Origin: Chloroflexota bacterium
Lineage (GTDB): Bacteria > Chloroflexota > UBA6077 > FW602-bin22 > CADDYW01
Assembly (NCBI GenBank): GCA_902810745.1
Contig: CADDYW010000009.1
Coordinates: forward strand, 31,591-95,590
DNA length: 64,000 nt
Direction: 5' to 3'
Shown one piece after another: positions 52,358 to 61,517 of this stretch. The notes under the pieces were generated by a model. The model was not told the origin of the DNA. It did no database searches and saw nothing but the letters and a program-made list of their open reading frames with translations. The stretch's first letter is position 1. Each line of letters starts with the position of its first letter. A program made the position numbers and the translations under genes.

Positions 52358-54148
52358 ATGCGAACGGCTGACGTTACCGCGACCCCACCTCTGACTCGGG
52401 GCCCCCTCGGTCTACGGGTCAAGCGATTTGTCTTCTGGGGAGCCATTGCCCTGCTCGTGGTGATCGCTTACGTCGTCTACAGCGTGGTACGTCCCGCTCA
52501 GTCGGCCACTCCGGCGGTCTCGACTGTCCCTTCCCGGATGGGCTCGATCACCGCGGTGGTCAACAGCACCGGACAGGTCGCACCCTGGACCCAGGCAAAG
52601 CTATCGTTTCGCACCACCGGGCGGGTCGTATCGGTGCCAGTTCACGTCGGCGACGTCGTGAAGAAGGGTGACGTGCTTGCCAGTCTGGACTCGACCGATC
52701 TCGCGATTCAGGTCGAGCAGGCACAGGCGAGCCTGGCGAGTGCTCAGGCGAAGCTCGACGCGATCCAGGCTGGCCCACGCCCGGAGGATGTCGCATCGGC
52801 CCAGGCAGCGCTCGACGCGGCCCAGGCGAAGCTCGATGGGATGCTCGCGGGGGGGCGGCCCGAAGATATAAAGGCTGCCGAGGCTGCCCTCTCGAGCGCG
52901 CAGGCGAAGCTGCGGGAGCTCAGGTCGGGGAGCTTACCTGCCGATCTCGCCGCGGCGCAGGCAGCGGTCGACCAGGCGCAGATGACGCTTGCGAATGCAA
53001 AGGCATCGCTGGCAAATCTTGAACGTCCTCCGGACCCGCTTGCGCTTCAGGCTGCGCGGCTAGCGGTCGAGCAGGCAAAAGATACCCTCTGGTCTGCCCA
53101 GGCGAACCGCGACGGTACCTGCAACCCGCACAATCCGCAGTACCTCTGCGACGCCGCGAACGCGGCGGTCGCGGCCGATCAGGTAGCCCTCGAGCAGGCG
53201 CAGGTCAAGCTCCAGCAGCTGCAGCAGGCGCCGAAGCCGGAGGACGTCGCGGCGGCAAAGGCAGCGGTGGCGAGTGCCCAGTCTCAGCTTGACAGTGCGA
53301 AGGTGCGGCTCGCTCAACTCAAGGCCGCTCCCGCGTCTGATGACGTCGTCCAGGCAGAAGCCGCGGTGATCGAGGCCCAGCAGACGCTCGACCTGAAGAA
53401 GCATCCATTCAGCGATGCCGACATCGCGCAGCAGCGTCAGCTCGTCGCTCAGGCGAAAGCGGCGCTGGACCTGAAGAAGGCTCCATACACCAGGTCAGAC
53501 CTGGACGCGGCCAAGGCGGCCGTCGCGCAGGCGAAGGCGCAGCTCGACCTTGCGCAGTACAACCTCGAGTCAGCAACGCTCAGGGCCCCATTCGACGGTA
53601 TCGTGAGCGCGGTCAATATCAACGTCGGAGAGCTCGCGACGAGCTCGAGTGCCAATCCCGTCGTCGTCCTCGTCGATCCAAACAATCTGCGGCTCGACGT
53701 GAGCGTCGACGAAACCGACGTCGCCAACGTCGAGGTTGGTCAGGACGCGAACGTGACGTTCGATGCGCTGCCCGGCAAGGTATTCACCGGCAAAGTTGTC
53801 GCCATCGCCCCCAGTGCGTCGATCCAACAGGGGGTCGCGACCTATCTCGTTTCGATCTCGCTGAAGCAGGCGGAGGGCGTCAAGCCTGGAATGACCGGGA
53901 ATGCCGACATCGTCTATGCTCGACACGATAACGTCTTACTGGTGCCGACACGCGCCGTTCGCGTCGAAGGGAACCGACGAGTCGTGTCGGTGCTCGAAGG
54001 AACCAAGCTGACGACCAAACCAGTGACCGTGGGAGTGAGTGACGATCAATCGACTGAAATTCTCTCCGGTCTCAAAGCTGGCGAGCAGGTCGTGATCCCG
54101 GTGACGGCATCGGTACTGCCGCCCTTTGCCGGCGGGCCGAGGCGCTGA
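52358..54148 (+). CDS. HlyD/MacA-like efflux adaptor with long coiled-coil repeats
   Basis: The 596-residue protein has one N-terminal membrane anchor ([20 protein letters not shown]), a first half-lipoyl motif ([20 protein letters not shown]), then about 300 residues of Ala/Gln/Lys-rich helical repeats built on '[25 protein letters not shown]', the second lipoyl half ([20 protein letters not shown]), and the beta-barrel domain. The hairpin is unusually long, with a small cysteine-pair insert ([15 protein letters not shown]). It is the adaptor for the MacB-like transporter that follows. ATG 52358; no TolC gene is near. Confidence 0.9.
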   Translation: MRTADVTATPPLTRGPLGLRVKRFVFWGAIALLVVIAYVVYSVVRPAQSATPAVSTVPSRMGSITAVVNSTGQVAPWTQAKLSFRTTGRVVSVPVHVGDVVKKGDVLASLDSTDLAIQVEQAQASLASAQAKLDAIQAGPRPEDVASAQAALDAAQAKLDGMLAGGRPEDIKAAEAALSSAQAKLRELRSGSLPADLAAAQAAVDQAQMTLANAKASLANLERPPDPLALQAARLAVEQAKDTLWSAQANRDGTCNPHNPQYLCDAANAAVAADQVALEQAQVKLQQLQQAPKPEDVAAAKAAVASAQSQLDSAKVRLAQLKAAPASDDVVQAEAAVIEAQQTLDLKKHPFSDADIAQQRQLVAQAKAALDLKKAPYTRSDLDAAKAAVAQAKAQLDLAQYNLESATLRAPFDGIVSAVNINVGELATSSSANPVVVLVDPNNLRLDVSVDETDVANVEVGQDANVTFDALPGKVFTGKVVAIAPSASIQQGVATYLVSISLKQAEGVKPGMTGNADIVYARHDNVLLVPTRAVRVEGNRRVVSVLEGTKLTTKPVTVGVSDDQSTEILSGLKAGEQVVIPVTASVLPPFAGGPRR

Positions 54149-54152
54149 TGTG

Positions 54153-54920
54153 ATGATCGCTCCGAGGGCTGGCGATCACGACGAGGTGATCGAGCAGCCG
54201 GTCATCGTCGCCCGTGACCTGACGAAGATCTATCGCATGGGAGACCAGGAGATCCACGCTCTGCGTGGCGTCTCGCTCACGGTCCGTCACGGCGAGCTGG
54301 TGGCGATCATGGGACCATCAGGCTCGGGGAAGTCGACGCTGATGAATCTGCTGGGATGTTTGGATCAGCCGACGTCCGGCGAGTACTACCTCGACGGAAA
54401 CCAGGTCAGCCGCCTGAACGACGACCAGCTATCGGAGATTCGCAACCGTAAGATTGGTTTCGTCTTCCAGACGTTCAATCTGCTTCCACGCATACCCGCG
54501 ATCGAGCAGGTCGAGCTTCCTCTGCTATATGCCGGCACGCGCAATCGGCGAATCAGGGCACTCGAAGCGCTGACCTGGGTTGGCCTTGCCGACCGGATAA
54601 ATCACCGACCGACCGAGCTCTCCGGGGGCCAGCAGCAGCGGGTCGCGATTGCCCGTGCGCTCGTCACCCGCCCCAGCCTGATTCTGGCCGACGAGCCAAC
54701 CGGTAACCTCGACTCGCGCTCGAGCGTCGAGATTATGGCGATCTTTCAGCGCCTGAATCGCGAGCAGGGGATCACGGTTGTCTTCGTCACGCACGAACCG
54801 GACATCGCCGCTCACACCCGGCGCATCATTCAGATTCGAGATGGACAGATCGTCGGCGACGAGCCGAACCGATCTCCGCGGCTCGCTGATGAGCCGGTCG
54901 TGGTGGAACTGCCGCGATGA
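54153..54920 (+). CDS. MacB/LolD-like ABC transporter ATPase
   Basis: The protein of about 255 residues has Walker [21 protein letters not shown], signature [17 protein letters not shown], Walker [13 protein letters not shown] and the switch His in VTHEPDIA. The GCLDxPTSG segment is typical of MacB and FtsE/LolD-type ATPases. ATG 54153 was taken, with GTG 54150 as an alternative; both follow the adaptor stop closely. It overlaps the permease gene by four bases. Confidence 0.95.
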   Translation: MIAPRAGDHDEVIEQPVIVARDLTKIYRMGDQEIHALRGVSLTVRHGELVAIMGPSGSGKSTLMNLLGCLDQPTSGEYYLDGNQVSRLNDDQLSEIRNRKIGFVFQTFNLLPRIPAIEQVELPLLYAGTRNRRIRALEALTWVGLADRINHRPTELSGGQQQRVAIARALVTRPSLILADEPTGNLDSRSSVEIMAIFQRLNREQGITVVFVTHEPDIAAHTRRIIQIRDGQIVGDEPNRSPRLADEPVVVELPR

Positions 54921-56170
54921 GCCCACTGGAAAGCGCTCGAGTAGCTCTTCGGGCACTATCCGCTAACAAGCTGCGCGCGCTACTGACCGTGCTCGGAATC
55001 GTCATTGGCGTCGGCGCGGTGATCGCGCTCATCTCGGTGGGCGAAGGCGCGCAACGCCAGATTACCGAGAATATCCAGGCGCTCGGAACCAATCTGCTGT
55101 TTATTCGTCCAGGTGCGCTCCAGCAAGCGGGTGTACGGCAGCAATCAGGTACTACCCCGACCCTGACCTACGACGACGCGCTGGCCATCGCGCGCGACGC
55201 GAGCCTACCGGTCGTGGGCGTCGCGCCGGAGGTCGACGCGTTTGGCCAGATCGTCGCCGATCGGCTGAACTGGAATACGCGCATTACCGGTACGGTGCCC
55301 GCGTTCGCTCAGATTCGGAACTTCGCGGTCGATGATGGCAGCTTCATCGATCAGCACGCGGTGGACGCGCGGTCTCGAGTCGTCGTCCTGGGGCCAACTG
55401 TCGCGACCAACCTCTTCCCGGACCGCGATCCGATCGGCCAGACAGTTAAGATCAGCGTATCTGGAAGGATTGGCGAAAACTTCAAGGTTATCGGCGTGAC
55501 CCGGTCAAAGGGCGCAACCGGATTCGGGAACGAGGATGACCAGGTATTCATCCCGCTGACGACGATGCAGCAGCGCCTGTTTTCTCAGGTCACCGCGCGA
55601 GGCTTGCGTAACGTTGGACTGATCAATGTGCAGGTCGCGTCGCCGGATCAGATGGACCGGACGATCGCCGGTATTGGTCAGCTGCTTCGCGAACGCCACC
55701 GCGTCGCACAAGATGACTTCACGATCACCAGCGAGGCCGACATCCTCGGGTTCTTCGCCCAGGTGACCAGCGTCTTCACGATCGTTCTCAGCGCGATTGC
55801 CGGGATCTCGCTCGTCGTTGGGGGCATCGGGATTATGAACATCATGCTCGTTTCGGTGACGGAGAGGACTCGCGAGATCGGCATTCGCCGCGCGGTCGGG
55901 GCGAGGCGCCGTGACATCCTGGTCCAGTTTCTCGTGGAGGCAGTCGTCGTCAGTCTCGCCGGAGGAGCACTTGGCATTCTGCTCGGGATTGCGATCGCCC
56001 GCGTACTCTCGCGCATCGACGTCAATGGTCAGAATCTGCACACGGTGGTCTCCGCCGAATCGGTTGCATTGGCGTTCGGGGTGTCAGCGGCGGTTGGGCT
56101 CTTCTTCGGGTTCTATCCGGCGCTGCGCGCATCACGCCTTCACCCCATCGATGCCCTGCGTTACGAATGA
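54917..56170 (+). CDS. MacB-like ABC permease
   Basis: The 417-residue protein has the MacB layout: one N-terminal membrane helix ([20 protein letters not shown]), a MacB periplasmic core domain (about 45-260), and three C-terminal membrane helices with the FtsX signature [20 protein letters not shown]. Such pumps move lipoproteins, peptides, siderophores or macrolides by mechanotransmission. Its start overlaps the ATPase stop (ATGA). In a likely monoderm cell the core and adaptor would project outside the membrane. Confidence 0.94.
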   Translation: MSPLESARVALRALSANKLRALLTVLGIVIGVGAVIALISVGEGAQRQITENIQALGTNLLFIRPGALQQAGVRQQSGTTPTLTYDDALAIARDASLPVVGVAPEVDAFGQIVADRLNWNTRITGTVPAFAQIRNFAVDDGSFIDQHAVDARSRVVVLGPTVATNLFPDRDPIGQTVKISVSGRIGENFKVIGVTRSKGATGFGNEDDQVFIPLTTMQQRLFSQVTARGLRNVGLINVQVASPDQMDRTIAGIGQLLRERHRVAQDDFTITSEADILGFFAQVTSVFTIVLSAIAGISLVVGGIGIMNIMLVSVTERTREIGIRRAVGARRRDILVQFLVEAVVVSLAGGALGILLGIAIARVLSRIDVNGQNLHTVVSAESVALAFGVSAAVGLFFGFYPALRASRLHPIDALRYE

Positions 56171-56312
56171 ATGGAGTGAGGGCGTGATCGCTGAGTGGAG
56201 GACGAACGGTTGGCCCGGGCACCGGATCGCGCATCGATCCGGCAAACTTGCAGCGTCGGCCTCCCGGCGGAATCTGCGTGCGTGAGATCAAGGCTGTCGA
56301 GGGGGGGGAAGT

Positions 56313-57803
56313 GTGCAGAAGCTGAGAGTCTCTATCGCGGTATTCGTCTGTCTACTCGTGTTCTGGCCGGCGAGGCCCGCAGTGGCGGCCCCGTCTGCGC
56401 GCTACTTTCCGGAGACCGGCCACTGGGTTACCGGCAAGTTCCTCGCCTTTTTTGAGGCAAACGGCGGTCTGGACATATTCGGATACCCGCGTACCGAGAT
56501 GATGGTCAGCGATGGCCGCGAGGTTCAGTACTTCCAGCGCGCGCGATTCGAAAGCTGGCCGGAAAATCGGCCGCCCTATGATGTCCAGCTCATGCTCATT
56601 GGCGACGCGGTCATGGGCCCTGCCGATCCGCCGATCCCAGCACGTCAGATTCCATCGCCCTCCGACGCGAGCCGAACGTACTTTCCGCAGACCGGGCACA
56701 CGATCTCGGGCGCCTTCCGCGATTTCTTCAACCGCCACGGTGGCCTGATGATCTTTGGCTATCCGACGTCCGAGCCCTACCGGGATGCCAGCGGTTTCCT
56801 GATCCAGCGGTTCCAGCGTGCACGCATGGAATATCACCCGGAGCTACCGGCGGCATATCAGGTTTCTCTCGGGCTGCTTGGCGACGAATATATCTTCGAA
56901 ATGCAAAAGGTATCACCCGCGGCGACACGGCCGGTCCCCGGCGATACCCCGCCGGTGCCGGCCGACACGGCGCGAGGGCAGGTCGTGTTTCAGACCAGTC
57001 CCGGTGGTGAGCTGATCGTTGCCAGCCTGGACGGTTCCAGCGCGCGGGTCGTCGGGCACGGGATGGATCCGGCCTGGTCGCCAGATGGCTCTCGAATCGC
57101 CTACGCCTGGTGGGGATCCAACCCCGGCATCTACGTGATGAACGCCGATGGGAGCGGGGCACACCAGGTGTACAGTGGCCAGTTTACTCGTGCACCTGTC
57201 TGGTCGCCGGATGGTAGTCAGATTGCCTTCTATCGGCGCTACGATGGATTCAACTGGAAGCTGGACGGATCGTCCAAAGAGGACTTCTTCCAGGTCGTCG
57301 TCCTCCGATTGAAGGATGGGAGTACCTGGCTGCCCGCGGGACAGCCGTATCACAGCTATTCCCCGAGCTGGTCCCCTGATGGTCGGACGCTCGTCTTCAC
57401 TGGCGATCTAGGGCTCTATCTCGCGAGCGAGGATCACGCCGCGACGCTGATTCCTAACACCAGCTTCCTGTTCACGACCCCTGCCTGGTCCCCCGACGGC
57501 TCGCAGATCCTCTTCACCTACCGCAATCACGATCACTGGGACATTGGCGTGATTCAGCCAGATGGAAACGGATTCCGGTTCCTGACGAACGGGTCCGTCC
57601 TCGCGGCTGCCGCCGTCAACAGTGCAGCCGCGGCGTGGTCTCCGGATGGCCAGCGGATCATATTCACGTCGGATCGATCAGGAAGCTGGAATCTGTATAT
57701 CATGAATCGTGATGGGACGAACGTGGTGCCGTTGGGTACGCAGGCCCTGACCTACACCGGCTCATCCGATCGAACCGTGTCCTGGAAGAAAGGTGTCTCG
57801 TGA
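56313..57803 (+). CDS. Secreted protein: two LGFP-like repeats plus TolB-type beta-propeller
   Basis: The 496-residue protein has a signal peptide (residues 1-25, cut near PAVAA) and two similar repeats at about 30-82 (YFPETGHWVTGKFLAFFEAN, GGLDIFGYPRTE, VQYFQRARFE) and 122-177 (YFPQTGHTISGAFRDFFNRH, GGLMIFGYPTSE, IQRFQRARMEYHPE). Then come six or so 'W/A-SPDG..I' blades of the TolB/PD40 propeller type. GTG start after GGGGGGAA. Its end overlaps the start of the response regulator, so synthesis of the two is coupled. It may be a surface sensor or ligand-binding protein. Confidence 0.88.
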   Translation: MQKLRVSIAVFVCLLVFWPARPAVAAPSARYFPETGHWVTGKFLAFFEANGGLDIFGYPRTEMMVSDGREVQYFQRARFESWPENRPPYDVQLMLIGDAVMGPADPPIPARQIPSPSDASRTYFPQTGHTISGAFRDFFNRHGGLMIFGYPTSEPYRDASGFLIQRFQRARMEYHPELPAAYQVSLGLLGDEYIFEMQKVSPAATRPVPGDTPPVPADTARGQVVFQTSPGGELIVASLDGSSARVVGHGMDPAWSPDGSRIAYAWWGSNPGIYVMNADGSGAHQVYSGQFTRAPVWSPDGSQIAFYRRYDGFNWKLDGSSKEDFFQVVVLRLKDGSTWLPAGQPYHSYSPSWSPDGRTLVFTGDLGLYLASEDHAATLIPNTSFLFTTPAWSPDGSQILFTYRNHDHWDIGVIQPDGNGFRFLTNGSVLAAAAVNSAAAAWSPDGQRIIFTSDRSGSWNLYIMNRDGTNVVPLGTQALTYTGSSDRTVSWKKGVS

Positions 57804-58480
57804 GTACTATTCTGATCGTCGACGACGAAAAGAACATCGTGCAATTGACGCGAATGTATCTGGCCAACGAGGGATATCAGGTCGAGGTTGCCTACGACGG
57901 CCGCGAAGCGCTGGAGAAGGCGCGACAGGCGAAGCCCTCGTTGGTCGTGCTCGATCTGATGCTCCCGGAGATCGACGGACTGGAGGTTTGCAAGCAGCTG
58001 CGTCGGGACAGTGACGTCCCGATCATCATGCTCACGGCGCGGAGCGATGACGTCGACCGGATCGTCGGCCTCGAGCTCGGCGCCGACGATTACATCTGCA
58101 AGCCGTTCAATCCGCGCGAGCTCGTCGCGCGGGTCAAGGCGGTCCTTCGACGCAGCCGCCCGTCCGAGCGACCACCGGAGGCGATCACGCTTGGCAACCT
58201 GCGCATCGACCCGGCGCGGCGCGAGGTCGAGGTGGCGGGAAAACCCGTAACGTTGCGTGCCAAGGAGTTCGACCTTCTGCTCACCTTCGCGCAGAACGAG
58301 GGGCTCGTGCTCGATCGGGAGCGCCTGCTCAACCTCGTCTGGGGCTACGATTACCTTGGAGACTCGCGAACGATCGATGTTCACGTGACCTGGTTGCGTG
58401 AGAAGCTAGCGGGCAGCACCTGCCGCATCCAGACGGTCTGGGGCGTCGGCTACAAGCTGGTGAATCAAGAGGTCGCGTAA
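57800..58480 (+). CDS. OmpR/PhoB-family response regulator
   Basis: The 226-residue protein has a receiver domain (LIVDDEKN, phosphorylated Asp in VVLDLMLPEIDG, Thr in MLTARSDD, Lys in ICKPFNPRE) and an OmpR-type winged helix (VTLRAKEFDLLLTFAQNEGL, DSRTIDVHVTWLREK, VWGVGYKLV). GTG start overlapping the propeller gene stop (GTGA). The kinase gene follows one base after its stop. It probably controls this operon and others. Confidence 0.96.
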   Translation: MSTILIVDDEKNIVQLTRMYLANEGYQVEVAYDGREALEKARQAKPSLVVLDLMLPEIDGLEVCKQLRRDSDVPIIMLTARSDDVDRIVGLELGADDYICKPFNPRELVARVKAVLRRSRPSERPPEAITLGNLRIDPARREVEVAGKPVTLRAKEFDLLLTFAQNEGLVLDRERLLNLVWGYDYLGDSRTIDVHVTWLREKLAGSTCRIQTVWGVGYKLVNQEVA

Positions 58481-58481
58481 C

Positions 58482-59948
58482 GTGTTCGGCAGCCTTCGCT
58501 CGAAGCTGATCGCGTCGTACGCGTTCGTCATCTTCCTGTCTCTGGTGCTAGCGGGAACGGGATTTACCTTCCTGCTCCGCTATTATCAGACGCAGCTGCG
58601 CTTGAACTATCTTGCCGATATCTCCTTGCCGCTCACGGCAGAGCTCTGGTGGTACGAGCGACGTGGCGTCAGTCAGGCCGACATCAATCAGAGTCTTCAG
58701 GACCAGGCCGCGCGTCTTTCGCAGCTCGACCTCCGACTCCTGCTGGTCGACTCGCGCCGCATGATCACCTTCGACACGGGAGGCTCGCTGGTCGGTCAGT
58801 CGCTTCCAGACCCGTCAGATCAGCGGCAGCGGTCCGGCGTACCGATCGAGTGGGGTGTGCTCAATCCGCCGGACGGAAAGCCCCTGACGTTCATGGTTGT
58901 TCATCTTCGACCCGACCGCGACACGGCGCGCTTGGGGCGCGATAACCTCGTCGTGGCCGTCCCCGAGCAGACCGTCACCAGCGCATGGCTCCAGCTCGCA
59001 CCCGGGCTGACTGGCGCGGCGATCCTGGCGATGATCATCTCCGTGGCGGTTGCACTCGTGCTTGCCCGCTCCATTGCCGGGCCACTCGCGCAGGTCACGA
59101 AAGCCTCGGAGCAGATGGCCAAGGGAGACTTCGAGCAGTTCATTCCGGTTAGCGGCACCGACGAGATCGCGCAGCTCGCGACAAGCTTCAACACGATGGC
59201 CCGCGAGGTCGGCCAGATGAACCGGACGATGCGCGATCTGCTGGCTAACGTCTCCCACGACCTGCGCACGCCGCTCACGTCGATCGAAGGCTTCGCCCAG
59301 GCAATGATCGACGGAACAATCAAGACGCACGAGGAGTTCGTCGACGCGGCACGCATCATCGGCGATGAAGCCGAGCGGATGCACCGTCTGGTCGAGGACC
59401 TCCTCTACCTCTCCAAAATCGAATCGGGGCAGATCCGGATCGAGCGGAAGAATCTCGACATTCCAGCGCTCCTGGCGGCGTGCGTGAGACAGGTACAGCC
59501 GCAGGCGGCTCACGCCGGCCTGTCGGTCGAGCTCGACGCGCTGCCGGTGCCACCGGTGCTGGCTGACAGCCATCGGCTTCAGCAGGTCTTCGTCAACTTG
59601 CTCGACAACGCGGTTAAGCATACCCCGGCGGGTGGCAAGGTCCACGTGCGCGCGTACAGCGAGCCCGCGCCGGTACGCACCTTCGAGCACGGCCGTGGCA
59701 AGCCCAAGCAGTCGCCGCCTTGGGTCGCCGTCGAGGTTCATAATACCGGCTCTCATATTCCGCCCGAGCACGTTGACCGTATCTTTGAACGATTCTATCG
59801 CGTCGATCGATCGCGGAAGGACGACGGCAGCGGGCTGGGACTCGCGATCGTGCGCGAGATCGTCCAGGCACATAATGGACGAGTAACGGTGAAGAGCGAT
59901 GCGCAGACGGGGACCACCTTCACGGTGCTTCTTCCGTCGGCAGCGTAG
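58482..59948 (+). CDS. Membrane sensor histidine kinase (PhoR/BaeS-like)
   Basis: The 488-residue protein has two membrane segments (about 10-34 and 172-196) enclosing an extracytoplasmic domain of about 140 residues, a HAMP linker (RSIAGPLAQVTKASEQMAKG), HisKA H-box NVSHDLRTPLTSIEGFAQAM and an ATPase domain with N box FVNLLDNAVKHTPAGGKV and G boxes DGSGLGLAIVREIVQAHNG. It is the cognate kinase of the regulator just upstream. The signal is likely envelope-derived given the neighbouring exporter and protease. Confidence 0.96.
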   Translation: MFGSLRSKLIASYAFVIFLSLVLAGTGFTFLLRYYQTQLRLNYLADISLPLTAELWWYERRGVSQADINQSLQDQAARLSQLDLRLLLVDSRRMITFDTGGSLVGQSLPDPSDQRQRSGVPIEWGVLNPPDGKPLTFMVVHLRPDRDTARLGRDNLVVAVPEQTVTSAWLQLAPGLTGAAILAMIISVAVALVLARSIAGPLAQVTKASEQMAKGDFEQFIPVSGTDEIAQLATSFNTMAREVGQMNRTMRDLLANVSHDLRTPLTSIEGFAQAMIDGTIKTHEEFVDAARIIGDEAERMHRLVEDLLYLSKIESGQIRIERKNLDIPALLAACVRQVQPQAAHAGLSVELDALPVPPVLADSHRLQQVFVNLLDNAVKHTPAGGKVHVRAYSEPAPVRTFEHGRGKPKQSPPWVAVEVHNTGSHIPPEHVDRIFERFYRVDRSRKDDGSGLGLAIVREIVQAHNGRVTVKSDAQTGTTFTVLLPSAA

Positions 59949-59961
59949 AGGGGATGGAGGA

Positions 59962-61116
59962 ATGGGTATTCTTCGTACGACCGCAAGTGCTTTCGCTGGA
60001 GCAGTGCTCGGCGCGGCGTTCGTTCTCTACCTTTTGCGCGCGGCACCCGTTGGCGGAGTGCAGGCTAGCGCGCAACCAGTCGTCGCCTTTTCTGGAAGCC
60101 ACGTGGATTCTCCCACGTCGGCGTCGGTCATTCAGGCGGTGTACCAGCAGGCGAATCCAGGCGTCGTGAGCATCGTCACGACCTCGAATCAGCCGCGCTT
60201 GAACGTGCTGCCACCACGGCGTCAGGAGTCGGGTGCCGGTTCTGGCTTCGTCGTGGACAACCAGGGGAACATTGTCACGAACGACCACGTGGTGGACGGT
60301 GCGACAAACATCCGCGTGATCTTCAGCGATGGGGCGAGTGCCGCGGCGCGCGTCGTGGGCCAGGATCCGGGCGACGACCTGGCCATCGTCAAAGCAGACG
60401 TTTCAGCTGACCGCCTCCACCCACTCACGCTTGGCGATTCGAGCGCGGTCAAGGTTGGTCAGCTCGTGGTCGCGATTGGGAACCCATTTGACCTGCACAA
60501 CAGTGTCACCAGTGGGATTGTCAGCGCGGTTGGACGAGCGCGTCCGAGCGTGAATGGCCGATCAATCACGAATATGATCCAGACCGATGCCCCGGTGAAT
60601 CCCGGGAACAGCGGAGGTCCGCTGCTGGACGATCAGGGCAATGTGATCGGCGTCATCGCACAGATCGAGAGCCCCGTCCGTGGCTCCGTCGGGGTCGGTT
60701 TTGCCATCCCTTCGAATACCCTGCAGCGCTATCTGTCGACGCTGGAAGCCGGCGGCAAGGTTGAGCACTCGTGGCTGGGCATCACCGGCCAGGAGATCAC
60801 TCCCGAGCTGGCGCAGGCTCTCCATCTTCCGGTGACCTCCGGCGTGTATGTCGTCGAGGTGCTGCCCGGTTCGCCAGCGCAGGAGGCCGGGATCAAGGGA
60901 GCGTCCGTAACGTCTGACCAGACAGATCCCGGGCCCGGAGGCGACATTATTACCGGCGTCGACCAGGTCACGGTGCACTCGGTGCAGGACATCAGCAACT
61001 ACATCGACACCAAGAGCCCATCCTCGACCGTCACGCTGACCATCATCCGCGCTGGACAGACGAAGCAGATCTCCGTGCAGCTCGGTACCTGGCCGGACCG
61101 ATTGCCGTCTGGATAA
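59962..61116 (+). CDS. HtrA/DegP-like membrane-anchored serine protease
   Basis: The 384-residue protein has an N-terminal membrane anchor (ASAFAGAVLGAAFVLYLL), a trypsin-like domain with His in VTNDHVVDGATN, Asp in DPGDDLAIVKAD and Ser in APVNPGNSGGPLLDDQG, and one PDZ domain (LPVTSGVYVVEVLPGSPAQE..). It degrades or refolds damaged exported proteins. It lies 13 bases after the kinase gene, so it is most likely both an operon member and an output of the two-component system. Confidence 0.95.
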   Translation: MGILRTTASAFAGAVLGAAFVLYLLRAAPVGGVQASAQPVVAFSGSHVDSPTSASVIQAVYQQANPGVVSIVTTSNQPRLNVLPPRRQESGAGSGFVVDNQGNIVTNDHVVDGATNIRVIFSDGASAAARVVGQDPGDDLAIVKADVSADRLHPLTLGDSSAVKVGQLVVAIGNPFDLHNSVTSGIVSAVGRARPSVNGRSITNMIQTDAPVNPGNSGGPLLDDQGNVIGVIAQIESPVRGSVGVGFAIPSNTLQRYLSTLEAGGKVEHSWLGITGQEITPELAQALHLPVTSGVYVVEVLPGSPAQEAGIKGASVTSDQTDPGPGGDIITGVDQVTVHSVQDISNYIDTKSPSSTVTLTIIRAGQTKQISVQLGTWPDRLPSG

Positions 61117-61202
61117 CGCCCGCCGTGGGGCTCGTCCAAAGCGCCAGGCGAAGGCCACGACTAGAGCACCCGGTAGTATGAATTTGCCGGTAGCCGTCAA
61201 AT

Positions 61203-61340
61203 CCCCTCTCCCTCTGGGAGAGGGTAAGGGTGAGGGTCGCAGACCGTGCGCCGCGGACTCACGCCCTCACCGCGGCCCTCTTCCATGAGGAGAGGGAGAC
61301 AGCTGCCTCCCCGGCAGCTCAGTATTTCTGCGCGATGCTG
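61203..61340 (-). repeat. Dispersed GC-rich intergenic repeat, copy 2
   Basis: On the minus strand it reads AGCATCGCGCAGAAATACTG.., CTGCCGGGGAGGCAG, CTCCCTCTCC, GTGAGTCCGCGGCGCACGG and TGCGACCCTCACCC, ending in CCCTCTCCC/GGGAGAGGG (61204-61224). It corresponds part by part to the other two copies. The flanks of this 61117-61517 interval (400 bases without a gene) show nothing else clear. Confidence 0.85.
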
Positions 61341-61517
61341 TAGTGCCGTTAGCAGAGCGGAGGACCGGCCCCGCTCCTGCGACCTGGCGAGCGCGCACCG
61401 CGAATAGAGAACACCTCGCCCCTCGTGCAGATCGACGTCCCGTGACGTGGTTCCGTAATACGCGTGGAATCTTCTTGCATCCGCGATCTCTCCGTCTCCT
61501 AGCGCGCTCGTCTCCTC

